A stretch of 64,000 nucleotides of DNA from an uncultured Aquimarina sp. Lineage in GTDB: Bacteria; Bacteroidota; Bacteroidia; Flavobacteriales; Flavobacteriaceae. The DNA lies in the NCBI GenBank assembly GCA_947498935.1, contig CANMMM010000001.1, positions 186,001 to 250,000 on the forward strand. Direction: 5' to 3'. Below, one piece after another: positions 1 to 7,432 of this stretch. The position numbers were made by a program, and so were the translations under genes. The first letter of the stretch is position 1; each line of letters begins with the position of its first letter. Below the pieces are notes generated by a model, which saw nothing but the letters and a program-made list of their open reading frames with translations, searched no databases and was not told where the DNA came from.

Positions 1-1204
1 ACACATCTTTATCCTCTATACCACTAATGGCTTTAACTACTAAATCCCCTTGTGCTGGCGTTGGTGTTCCTCCTGTCAGTAAAATTCCTAATACCTGCTC
101 TACTTCTGGAGTCAGTACTACTGATCCATATCCTTGTGCTAATGCTGCTCTATCTATTGTAAGCAACAACAATTCTTCTTCTGTCATTTGACGAACTCCT
201 AAGGGGTTCGTATTTGTTACATCAGTTTTGATCAAAAATAAATTCGACCCTTCATTAAATGTAAACAAATATTGAGAAGCAATAATCTGCGCTTGCTCTA
301 AAGGAAGACCTCCTCCTGCTAATTGCGCTGTAACAATCCCTGCTACCGCTTGAAAAAATCCTGTTAAACTCCCTGCAGTCGCAGCATCTAACTCTAAAGC
401 ATTATTAGGAATCGTTGTAAAAAATGGAATAGAAGGAATATCTGGAATATTTAACAGCACGCCTTTTGCTCCATTAGCCGTAAGCTGCCCTACTATATCA
501 CTATAGATCGCTCCAAACGCTGTTGGATCTGTAATATCATTTTGCCCATATGTAGATGGGTCTACATTTCCTGTCTGATCCACACCTATACCACCAGAGG
601 TAGCATAACTCAACACATCGTTATTTCCTATCCACAAACTAAAGAACGTAGGATCTTGCGCGATCGCATCCCCTAGCACTGAAGCACTTGCTCCACTTGC
701 AAAACGTCCAAAATACGGATTCAACGCACCATAACCTGGCAATGTCAGGTGAAAACTTTTAGCTCCTGGCACTCCCATATTATTAAAACTACCCTCTAAA
801 GAAGTAGTAATATTAGTCGTAGGCTGCTGCCCTGTAAACACTGCTGGTCCAGGATTCCCTTCAGCATCAAATGCCAGCACTAATCTCGGAGGAAAATCAG
901 CTGTTTGCCCTACAAAACCACCTACATTATCCGCCATTAGAGGCTGTGTAAACATCCCTCCTCCAACTGATTTTAGCTGGTTAGCTAATATATTAGGATA
1001 TGAATTTTCTTGTCCCGTAATATATAACGCTCCATCAGCCAATCCTGCTGTTAATGAATTCCCTAAAGCTATATATTTAGAAAAATCTACTTCTGCGTTT
1101 GTATATAAATCAGACTCTGCTATTGGATTATCAAACTCTGGCTCACAAGCTACCAGTCCTAAAACTGCTATCGCTAAATATTGTATCGTATTTTTCATCT
1201 TCAT
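1..1204 (-). CDS. SGNH/GDSL hydrolase family lipoprotein (3' end cut by window)
   Basis: Partial gene, about 401 codons visible, running off the left edge without a stop. The start ATG at 1204 is followed by a second in-frame ATG at 1198. The N-terminus is a lipoprotein signal ending in LVAC (Cys20), so the protein should be lipid-anchored. Block I of SGNH hydrolases is present as ALGNSLTAG near residues 47-54, with Ser50 as likely nucleophile (GNS replaces the usual GDS). The later motif WIGNNDVLSY matches block III (GxND). Substrate is unknown. The start lies 1 nt after the stop of the FadL-like porin, so the two are probably co-transcribed; this pairing suggests handling of lipids or hydrophobic esters at the outer membrane (inference). 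Family call is firm, function is not. Confidence 0.85.
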   Translation of the reverse strand, partial: MKMKNTIQYLAIAVLGLVACEPEFDNPIAESDLYTNAEVDFSKYIALGNSLTAGLADGALYITGQENSYPNILANQLKSVGGGMFTQPLMADNVGGFVGQTADFPPRLVLAFDAEGNPGPAVFTGQQPTTNITTSLEGSFNNMGVPGAKSFHLTLPGYGALNPYFGRFASGASASVLGDAIAQDPTFFSLWIGNNDVLSYATSGGIGVDQTGNVDPSTYGQNDITDPTAFGAIYSDIVGQLTANGAKGVLLNIPDIPSIPFFTTIPNNALELDAATAGSLTGFFQAVAGIVTAQLAGGGLPLEQAQIIASQYLFTFNEGSNLFLIKTDVTNTNPLGVRQMTEEELLLLTIDRAALAQGYGSVVLTPEVEQVLGILLTGGTPTPAQGDLVVKAISGIEDKDV

Positions 1205-1205
1205 A

Positions 1206-2459
1206 TTATAATTTATAAGTTACTCCTAGTCCTGGTGAAAAAACACTAGACTTATAGGTTCCGCCAAAAGAAGTCACTGCCCCACTAACTGGATCGGTAG
1301 AAAAATCATACGACTCATTCGTTTCTTCGAATCGTAAGTAGAAGAAAGAGGCATCAATGGCCAACTTAGGAGTAATTGCTACACTCAATCCACCTGTATA
1401 TCCATTTGAGTCATTACGCGGTGTTTCTGGCGCAAAGAATCCTGATTGTACAGGAGACTCATCATAATAATACCCTGCACGCAATGCTATTTTTTCAGTC
1501 GCTTGGTACTGCACTCCAAAACGATATACAGAAGAGTTTTTATAATTTCTTGGATTTATAGAACTCGTACCTGTTCCGAATTGTATATCCAAAGATTCAT
1601 ACACATCCCAGAACTGTCTATTAAAGTCAAAAGCAAACAACCATTTTTCTTTAAATTCATACGAAACCCCAACAGATAATTCTGCGGGTAGCGGTAATGC
1701 TGCACTAAAAGTAGTAGTTCCATTCGCTGGAGTTGCTGGAGAGTTTGGAAAATTACTAAATACTGCTTCTCCATCTTCTGCCTCTAGGATGATCTCACTA
1801 CGATAATTAAACCCTACTCTAAAATTGTCTGTAGGCGTAAACATCGCTCCGATACTCCATCCCCAATCAGTAACACCAGAATCATCGACTGTAATATTGG
1901 CACGATTCCCTTCCAGATCCGTCAATGTTCTATTTAAGTTTCTATTAAAATTCACAGAACCTGTTACAAAAATAGGTCCTCCTCCTACACTAAAATGCTT
2001 AGAGAGCTTAAAAGAAACTACGGGTTGTATGTAAATTGCTGCTAATTCTATATTATTCACCAAATGTGATCCTGCCCAATCTGTTGGCCAAGCCACTTCA
2101 CTACCATAAGGTGTATACACCCCAAGTCCTAGCGCCATCCAATCATTCACCTTATACGATCCGTATAAGTTCAAAGGCGTTCCCAGAGAGCTATCCGTTT
2201 CTGAGGAAATACCGAGTTCTTCATTTTGAAAGATCACATCAGAGAAGATACCACTCACCCCTGCACTCACATTCAATTTATTTTCTAAGTAAACAAGACC
2301 TGCTGGATTGAAAAACACCAGCTCAGCACTATTTACTACTGCTACACCTGTGTGTCCCATCGCAATAGCTCGCTGCCCTTGTACACTTACTCTGTATCCA
2401 CCTGCATAAGTAACGAGTGTTACTGCGATGAACAGAACGAATAATAATAGTTTTTTCAT
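1206..2459 (-). CDS. FadL/OmpP1/TodX-family outer membrane transport protein
   Basis: 417 residues with a clear signal peptide (MKKLLLFVLFIAVTLVTYAG). The mature N-terminus carries the FadL-family signature region: GYRVSVQGQRAIAMGHTG followed by FFNPAGL. The rest is alternating beta-barrel sequence ending in an aromatic-rich terminal strand and Leu (GLGVTYKL). Members of this family import long-chain fatty acids or other hydrophobic compounds through a lateral opening in the barrel. It is the first gene of a likely two-gene unit with the SGNH lipoprotein that starts 1 nt downstream. An R1 repeat lies just upstream (2504-2663), between this gene and the end of the hydrolase gene. Substrate cannot be told from sequence. 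Confidence 0.88.
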   Translation of the reverse strand: MKKLLLFVLFIAVTLVTYAGGYRVSVQGQRAIAMGHTGVAVVNSAELVFFNPAGLVYLENKLNVSAGVSGIFSDVIFQNEELGISSETDSSLGTPLNLYGSYKVNDWMALGLGVYTPYGSEVAWPTDWAGSHLVNNIELAAIYIQPVVSFKLSKHFSVGGGPIFVTGSVNFNRNLNRTLTDLEGNRANITVDDSGVTDWGWSIGAMFTPTDNFRVGFNYRSEIILEAEDGEAVFSNFPNSPATPANGTTTFSAALPLPAELSVGVSYEFKEKWLFAFDFNRQFWDVYESLDIQFGTGTSSINPRNYKNSSVYRFGVQYQATEKIALRAGYYYDESPVQSGFFAPETPRNDSNGYTGGLSVAITPKLAIDASFFYLRFEETNESYDFSTDPVSGAVTSFGGTYKSSVFSPGLGVTYKL

Positions 2460-2503
2460 AAATTCAAATTAATAATTGTTGTTATGACATTGTAAAATAT
2501 TAA

Positions 2504-2663
2504 GAAGTGATTTGAACTTTTTTGATTTCAGCGAAAAACAGAGATTTTGTAATCAAATCGAGTATTTTTTTGTTGCATAGCAGCGCTACAGAACTCAAAA
2601 ATTATAAAATTTTAGTACAAAAGATCGTTTTTATAGCAAATTGTAAAAAGTTTGCATCACTTC
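2504..2663 (+). repeat. R1 repeat, copy A (palindromic, MITE-like)
   Basis: A 160-bp element bounded by inverted ends: gaagtgatttgaactttttt at the left, and a right end whose complement reads gaagtgatgcaaacttttt. The interior contains gatttcagcgaaaaac, gttgcatagcagcgct, an internal hairpin (actcaaaaatt/aaattttagt) and aaaagatcgtttttatagca, all shared with copies B and C. It occupies most of the 277-bp gap upstream of the FadL-like gene. No ORF of its own. Confidence 0.85.
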
Positions 2664-2736
2664 CATATCAAATTTAACAGATTTTATCAATTATCCAATA
2701 AAATCAACTAATTATTATACTTCTTTGATTTTTAGA

Positions 2737-3504
2737 TCACTTTTTAACAAATTCTAACACTCTGTCTAAAAACGAAGAAGGGTTCTCTGCATGCAACCAA
2801 TGCCCCGCATTTTCAATTTCCGCAATTACAGCATTAGGAAACTGCTCTAAAAGCGGTGCCTCATCTCTTTTCATAATGTAATGAGACTTGTTTCCTTTTA
2901 AAAATAAAGTATCCCCTTTAAATGAGAGTGCTTCGGGCAAAGCTGCTCCGATTTCTGCTACATTCTTCATCAATGATGAAAGATGCATCCGCAAGCCTAG
3001 TTGCTCTTTTTGTTCCCAGTATAGATTTTTCATTAAAAACATACGCACAGCTGCCTCTGGCACATGCGCACTTAACGCCGCATCGACCGCTCCTCTTGTC
3101 TTCAGCACTTCAAAATCCAATGACTGCAACCCTTCTAAAATTCCTTGATGATGTGGCGGATAATATTTAGGTGCTATATCAGCAATCATCAATTTCTGTA
3201 TATATTCGGGATACTTAGCCGCAAAAAGCATCGCTGTTTTTCCTCCCATGGAATGCCCTAACAACAGTACTTTTTGGAGCTCATTTTCCTGACAATATTC
3301 GTGTAAATCAGCCGCCATTAACTCATAGGAAAACGCATCACTATGCGGGCTTCGTCCATGATTACGCTGATCTATTAAATGCATTTCATATCCTTCGGCT
3401 GCAATTTTCTTTGCAATTGTTTTCCAATTGTCGCTCATTCCTAGAAAACCATGTAATACCAAAAAAGGCACCCCCTCTCCAAAAACATTTGCATGTAGTT
3501 TCAT
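2737..3504 (-). CDS. alpha/beta-fold hydrolase (YbfF-like esterase)
   Basis: 255 residues, no signal peptide, so cytoplasmic. Typical alpha/beta hydrolase order: HGFLGMSDNW near residues 19-27 (oxyanion region), IDQRNHGRSP at 44-53, nucleophile elbow GHSMGG with Ser85, and a C-terminal catalytic His235 in ENAGHWLHAENP. Length and motifs fit the YbfF/PHA-depolymerase-like esterase group, which hydrolyses small acyl esters; the natural substrate is unknown. It begins 10 nt downstream of pdxJ on the same strand and probably shares its transcript. The pairing need not imply a role in vitamin B6 metabolism. Confidence 0.85.
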   Translation of the reverse strand: MKLHANVFGEGVPFLVLHGFLGMSDNWKTIAKKIAAEGYEMHLIDQRNHGRSPHSDAFSYELMAADLHEYCQENELQKVLLLGHSMGGKTAMLFAAKYPEYIQKLMIADIAPKYYPPHHQGILEGLQSLDFEVLKTRGAVDAALSAHVPEAAVRMFLMKNLYWEQKEQLGLRMHLSSLMKNVAEIGAALPEALSFKGDTLFLKGNKSHYIMKRDEAPLLEQFPNAVIAEIENAGHWLHAENPSSFLDRVLEFVKK

Positions 3505-3514
3505 ACGATACTTC

Positions 3515-4228
3515 TTATTTTAGTTTGTGCAAATACATATTTATTACATTCTCTAAACCTAGATACAGTGATTCGCTGATCAAGGCATGTCCTATAGATA
3601 CTTCCAATACATCTGGCACATGCTGTTTAAAGAATTGTATATTATCCAAAGAGAGATCATGCCCCGCATTCACTCCTAATCCTAGCGTTGTAGCCAATCT
3701 AGCACACTCCGCATAGGGCACCACCGCTTTCTGATCCCCTTTGGCATATCCCACTGCAAAGGCTTCGGTATACAACTCAATTCTATCAGCACCTGTTTCT
3801 TTAGCACCTTCTATCATTTCTGTTATGGGATCTACAAAAATAGACGTACGTATTCCATGACTCTTAAACTCAGAGATCACTTCTTTTAAAAAATCTTGAT
3901 GCTGCACAGTATCCCAACCCGCATTACTCGTTATGGCATGCTCTCCATCAGGCACTAAAGTTACTTGAGCAGGCTGTACCTGTAATACCAAATCTATAAA
4001 CTTAGGAATTGGATTTCCTTCTATATTCAATTCTGTCTGTACAATCGTCTTAAGATCACGCGCATCTTTGTACCTAATATGACGCTCATCAGGTCTTGGA
4101 TGAATAGTGATTCCTTCTGCCCCAAAACGTTCTATATCTGTAGTTACTTTAAGCAAATCAGGTGTATTTCCACCCCTTGCATTGCGCAAAGTTGCTATTT
4201 TATTAACATTAACGCTTAACTTTGTCAT
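3515..4228 (-). CDS. pdxJ: pyridoxine 5'-phosphate synthase
   Basis: 237 residues from the ATG at 4228. The frame is open 10 codons further upstream, but the family begins with a short strand like MTKLSVNVNKIATLRNARGG, so the internal Met is preferred. PdxJ condenses 1-deoxy-xylulose 5-phosphate with 3-amino-2-oxopropyl phosphate to make pyridoxine 5'-phosphate. Recognisable elements are the NARGG loop, ITIHPRPDERHI, the NIEG region, VTLVPD and GVNAGHDLSLDNI near the C-terminus. The protein is a cytoplasmic TIM barrel. The esterase-like gene follows 10 nt later. The gene is divergent from the CBS-domain gene. A TATTTTTG box on the minus strand at 4256-4263 could be its promoter -7 element. 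Confidence 0.95.
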   Translation of the reverse strand: MTKLSVNVNKIATLRNARGGNTPDLLKVTTDIERFGAEGITIHPRPDERHIRYKDARDLKTIVQTELNIEGNPIPKFIDLVLQVQPAQVTLVPDGEHAITSNAGWDTVQHQDFLKEVISEFKSHGIRTSIFVDPITEMIEGAKETGADRIELYTEAFAVGYAKGDQKAVVPYAECARLATTLGLGVNAGHDLSLDNIQFFKQHVPDVLEVSIGHALISESLYLGLENVINMYLHKLK

Positions 4229-4268
4229 GGTTTTTGATATAACTTTATTAAATAGCAAAAATAAGAAC

Positions 4269-4296
4269 TTGACAGCCCCTTGGTTGTATAATTTTG
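4269..4296 (+). promoter_or_regulatory. Bacteroidota-type promoter of the CBS gene
   Basis: TTG at 4269-4271 and TAATTTTG at 4289-4296, 17 nt apart, fit the TTG/TAnnTTTG consensus of the Bacteroidota primary sigma factor. The box overlaps an apparent earlier in-frame ATG at 4294, which supports translation starting at 4324 instead. Confidence 0.55.
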
Positions 4297-4323
4297 ATTA
4301 TTTTGCATAAAAAAGTATTGGGA

Positions 4324-4983
4324 ATGATGAAAACAAGCTTGTATATTATAAATGAAATTGACCCATTAACCATTGCTACGAAAATTGCAGATGCCCAAGT
4401 ATTATTCAACGAACTTACTTATACCCATTTCCCTGTTGTAAATAATAATGTATACATCGGCTGTATTTCTGAAACAGATGTACGTTGTTTCGAAACCTCC
4501 AAAAAAATAAACGCCTATCAATATGCACTAGAAGGCTTTTTTGTAAGAAACGACCACAACTGGCTCGATATACTCGAAGCTTTTGCACAGAACAATTCTA
4601 ATATCATGCCTGTATTAGATGATAAAAACAACTATATAGGATATTTTGAATTAGGAGACATCATGAATTTATTCAATGACACTCCATTCTTAAGTGAGCA
4701 TGGTAATATTTTGATCGTAGAAAAAGGGATTCTTGATTACTCTTTTAGTGAAGTCGCTCAAATCATAGAATCAAACAATGCCAAATTACTCGGGTTGTTT
4801 ATTTCTAACATGGAAAATGATGTTGCACAAATCACACTTAAAATAAGTGATAGTGACATTAACAACATCGTACAAACATTCCGAAGATACAGCTATAACA
4901 TTGTTTCGAAGCATCATGAAGATTCTTTCTTAAACAATCTAAAAGAAAGATCTAAATACTTAGAAAAGTACCTAAATATCTAG
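4324..4983 (+). CDS. CBS-domain protein
   Basis: 219 residues starting at the first of two consecutive ATGs (4324, 4327); the upstream ATG at 4294 sits inside the promoter box and is rejected. The N-terminal half has a CBS pair: a first CBS motif around THFPVVNNNVYIGCISETDV, and a second around NIMPVLDDKNNYIGYFELGDI. CBS pairs usually bind adenine nucleotides. The C-terminal half (NILIVEKGILDYSFSEVAQI onward) resembles an ACT-like regulatory fold, but I am unsure. No catalytic domain, signal or membrane segment. It lies 38 nt before nadK on the same strand, an order I recall as common in flavobacteria, so it may sense nucleotide state near NAD(P) synthesis (inference). Confidence 0.8.
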   Translation: MMKTSLYIINEIDPLTIATKIADAQVLFNELTYTHFPVVNNNVYIGCISETDVRCFETSKKINAYQYALEGFFVRNDHNWLDILEAFAQNNSNIMPVLDDKNNYIGYFELGDIMNLFNDTPFLSEHGNILIVEKGILDYSFSEVAQIIESNNAKLLGLFISNMENDVAQITLKISDSDINNIVQTFRRYSYNIVSKHHEDSFLNNLKERSKYLEKYLNI

Positions 4984-5021
4984 AACAACCTCCTTTTAAC
5001 AGCCAATCAAATTCAACCACA

Positions 5022-5906
5022 ATGAAAATAGGTATTTACGGCCAATTTTATCACGAGAATTCGGGTATTTACATCCAACAACTACTAGAAACACTAGACA
5101 AAAACAATATAGAAGTAGTTATTGAAAAAAACTTCTTAGCCTTAATCGAACTGCATGAGGATATTGACAAAAGTTATTCGCATTTCAGTACTTTTGAAGA
5201 ACTAGATAGCTCCTATGATCTATTTTTTAGCATAGGAGGTGATGGTACTATTTTACAAACCATCACTTATGTTAGAGATTTAGGAATCCCTATTGCTGGG
5301 ATCAATACTGGAAGACTTGGGTTTCTAGCTACGATTCAGAAAGAAGAAATACAAGATTCTATCGACTTGATTTTAAACAAACAATTTCACATATCCCCAA
5401 GGAGTATTGTTACTGTCACGACAGAATCTGACTCCGATGAGTTTGGTGTACTCAATTTTGCAATGAATGAGATTGCTGTCAGTCGAAGAAACACCACTTC
5501 TATGGTTACTGTACACACGAGTTTAAATAATGAATTCCTGACCTCCTACTGGGCAGATGGACTGATTGTAGCCACTCCTACGGGATCTACAGGATACTCT
5601 CTAAGCTGCGGTGGCCCCGTAATGACCCCTGATGCAGAAAGCATGGTACTAACTCCCATTGCCCCGCACAACTTAAATGCAAGACCCTTAGTTATCCCCG
5701 ATAATCAAGAAATAAAGTTGCAGGTTTCTGGTAGAGAAGACTCATATCTGGTATCCCTAGACGCTAGAAAACACACATTACCCAACGATACAACAATCAT
5801 CATTAAAAAAGCGCCTTTTAAAATCAATATGGTTGTATTAGAAGGGGATAGCTTTCTAAAAACCTTACGCAAAAAATTGCTTTGGGGGGAAGATAAACGT
5901 AACTAA
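5022..5906 (+). CDS. nadK: NAD kinase
   Basis: 294 residues, cytoplasmic. Phosphorylates NAD to NADP using ATP or polyphosphate. The diagnostic GGDGT motif is at residues 72-76 (FFSIGGDGTIL), followed by GINTGRLGFLA, the NE-containing segment NFAMNEIAVSRR, and the glycine-rich TPTGSTGYSLSCGGPV loop that binds nucleotide. Length is normal for the family. It follows the CBS-domain gene closely on the same strand. The porG gene has its own promoter 100 bp downstream, so nadK probably ends a two-gene unit. No clear terminator is visible after it. Confidence 0.96.
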   Translation: MKIGIYGQFYHENSGIYIQQLLETLDKNNIEVVIEKNFLALIELHEDIDKSYSHFSTFEELDSSYDLFFSIGGDGTILQTITYVRDLGIPIAGINTGRLGFLATIQKEEIQDSIDLILNKQFHISPRSIVTVTTESDSDEFGVLNFAMNEIAVSRRNTTSMVTVHTSLNNEFLTSYWADGLIVATPTGSTGYSLSCGGPVMTPDAESMVLTPIAPHNLNARPLVIPDNQEIKLQVSGREDSYLVSLDARKHTLPNDTTIIIKKAPFKINMVVLEGDSFLKTLRKKLLWGEDKRN

Positions 5907-5961
5907 AGCAATAAAAATCAGTAAAAAGTGTTTTTTTATTAATACTATTTTACTCAAATTC

Positions 5962-5990
5962 TTGTGTACTAAAGTTAATTATTATATTTG
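5962..5990 (+). promoter_or_regulatory. Promoter of the porG-uppS-bamA-skp operon
   Basis: TTG at 5962-5964 and TATATTTG at 5983-5990 with an 18-nt spacer match the Bacteroidota promoter consensus. The start codon of porG follows 17 nt after the box, so the leader is very short. Confidence 0.65.
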
Positions 5991-6007
5991 CAAACTTTTG
6001 AAAATCT

Positions 6008-6688
6008 ATGAGATACTTAATTTCTTTAGCGGCTATTTTGTGGTGTCTACAACATACCGATGCGCAAACCTATGAAGTAGGAATGCTATTGGGTGGAGCC
6101 AATTATATAGGAGACATAGGAGCAACTACTTACATAGCTCCTAGTGATATTGCTATAGGTGCCATCGGAAAATGGAATCGAAGTAAACGCCACGCCTTTA
6201 GAGGATCTATTCTATACAATAAGATCAGTGCAGACGATGCAAAAGGAGATGCCAGAAGAAAAAACAGAGGACTAGAATTCGATAATAGCATTACCGAATT
6301 TTCTGCTGGACTCGAATTTAATTTCTGGGAATGGTATTTATACGATGGGGTACCACAATTCACTCCCTATTTATATACAGGTATCACAGGATTTAATTAC
6401 AATGCAAAAGCTTTAGACCTCACTACCAATGAGATTAGCAAATACAGTAGCCGATGGAGCATGGCTATTCCTATGGTAGTAGGTATCAAAAAATCAGTAG
6501 GTAGGCACTGGGTACTTGGTGCTGAAATTGGAGCAAGATATACGTTTACAGACAACTTAGACGGTAGTAATCCCGAAAGTAGGTTTGGAAATGGATTTGG
6601 TAACTTAGATAATAATGACTGGTATGTTTTTACTGGCATTACACTATCGTACACATGGGGTAGAATCCCATGTTATTGCGCATTTTAA
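6008..6688 (+). CDS. porG: DUF6089-family outer membrane beta-barrel protein, PorG-like T9SS component
   Basis: 226 residues with a signal peptide (cleavage near HTDAQ-TYEVG) and a small beta-barrel with repeated aromatic strands: the mature start EVGMLLGGANYIGDIG, then FWEWYLYDGVPQFTPYLYTG, ending near YTWGRIP. This matches the family (DUF6089) containing Porphyromonas gingivalis PorG, an outer membrane protein that contacts the PorK/PorN ring of the type IX secretion system. In that organism the order is porG-uppS-bamA-ompH-ompH (PG0189-PG0193, from memory), exactly as here. That synteny is the main reason for the symbol. It ends 2 nt before uppS. Confidence 0.75.
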   Translation: MRYLISLAAILWCLQHTDAQTYEVGMLLGGANYIGDIGATTYIAPSDIAIGAIGKWNRSKRHAFRGSILYNKISADDAKGDARRKNRGLEFDNSITEFSAGLEFNFWEWYLYDGVPQFTPYLYTGITGFNYNAKALDLTTNEISKYSSRWSMAIPMVVGIKKSVGRHWVLGAEIGARYTFTDNLDGSNPESRFGNGFGNLDNNDWYVFTGITLSYTWGRIPCYCAF

Positions 6689-6690
6689 AA

Positions 6691-7428
6691 ATGATTGACA
6701 AACAAGAATTAAACACTAACATCCCTGCACATGTAGCTATTATTATGGATGGCAATGGCAGGTGGGCTAAGCAAAAAGGCTTCTTCAGAGCTGTAGGACA
6801 CGAAAACGGCACCAAAGCCGTTAAAGAAGCGGTGGAAGGCGCCGCAGAAATAGGCGTAAAATTCCTGACACTGTATGCCTTTTCCACAGAAAACTGGAAC
6901 CGTCCTAAACTAGAGGTTGACACTCTTATGAAACTATTAGTCAACTCTCTACGAAAGGAAATAGACACACTACAAAAAAACAACATAAAGCTCAATGCCA
7001 TAGGCAATCTAGACGCACTCCCCAATAAGGCTAGAAAAGAACTGCTAGAAGTTATCGAAAAAACTAAGGATAATACGCACATGACTTTATCGCTAGCCCT
7101 GAGCTACGGAAGTCGAGAAGAGCTCATAAAAACTATACAAGAAATAAGCAATAAAGTTAAAAATAATGTACTTTCGCCACATCTTATAAATGAAGCAGTC
7201 ATTAATAAGCATTTGTATACCAAAAATCTACCAGATGTAGACTTATTGATACGCACCAGCGGTGAGCAGCGTATCAGTAATTTCCTATTATGGCAGATTG
7301 CGTATGCAGAATTATATTTTACAGAAATTCTATGGCCAGATTTCAAAAGAACTAATTTATTTGAAGCCATATTAGATTATCAAAAAAGAGAAAGAAGATT
7401 TGGAAAAACGAGTGAGCAGCTTAGCTAA
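6691..7428 (+). CDS. uppS: isoprenyl transferase (undecaprenyl diphosphate synthase)
   Basis: 245 residues from ATG 6691; the frame is open 7 codons upstream, but that start would overlap porG. Adds isopentenyl units in cis to farnesyl diphosphate to make undecaprenyl diphosphate, the lipid carrier for peptidoglycan and surface polysaccharide. Motif HVAIIMDGNGRWAKQKG carries the catalytic Asp20 and phosphate-binding residues. LTLYAFSTENWNRP, the RTSGEQRISNFLLWQ segment and YAELYFTEILWPDF are the other conserved blocks. Cytoplasmic, at the membrane face. Tightly packed in the operon: 2 nt after porG, 4 nt before bamA. Confidence 0.96.
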   Translation: MIDKQELNTNIPAHVAIIMDGNGRWAKQKGFFRAVGHENGTKAVKEAVEGAAEIGVKFLTLYAFSTENWNRPKLEVDTLMKLLVNSLRKEIDTLQKNNIKLNAIGNLDALPNKARKELLEVIEKTKDNTHMTLSLALSYGSREELIKTIQEISNKVKNNVLSPHLINEAVINKHLYTKNLPDVDLLIRTSGEQRISNFLLWQIAYAELYFTEILWPDFKRTNLFEAILDYQKRERRFGKTSEQLS

Positions 7429-7432
7429 AGCG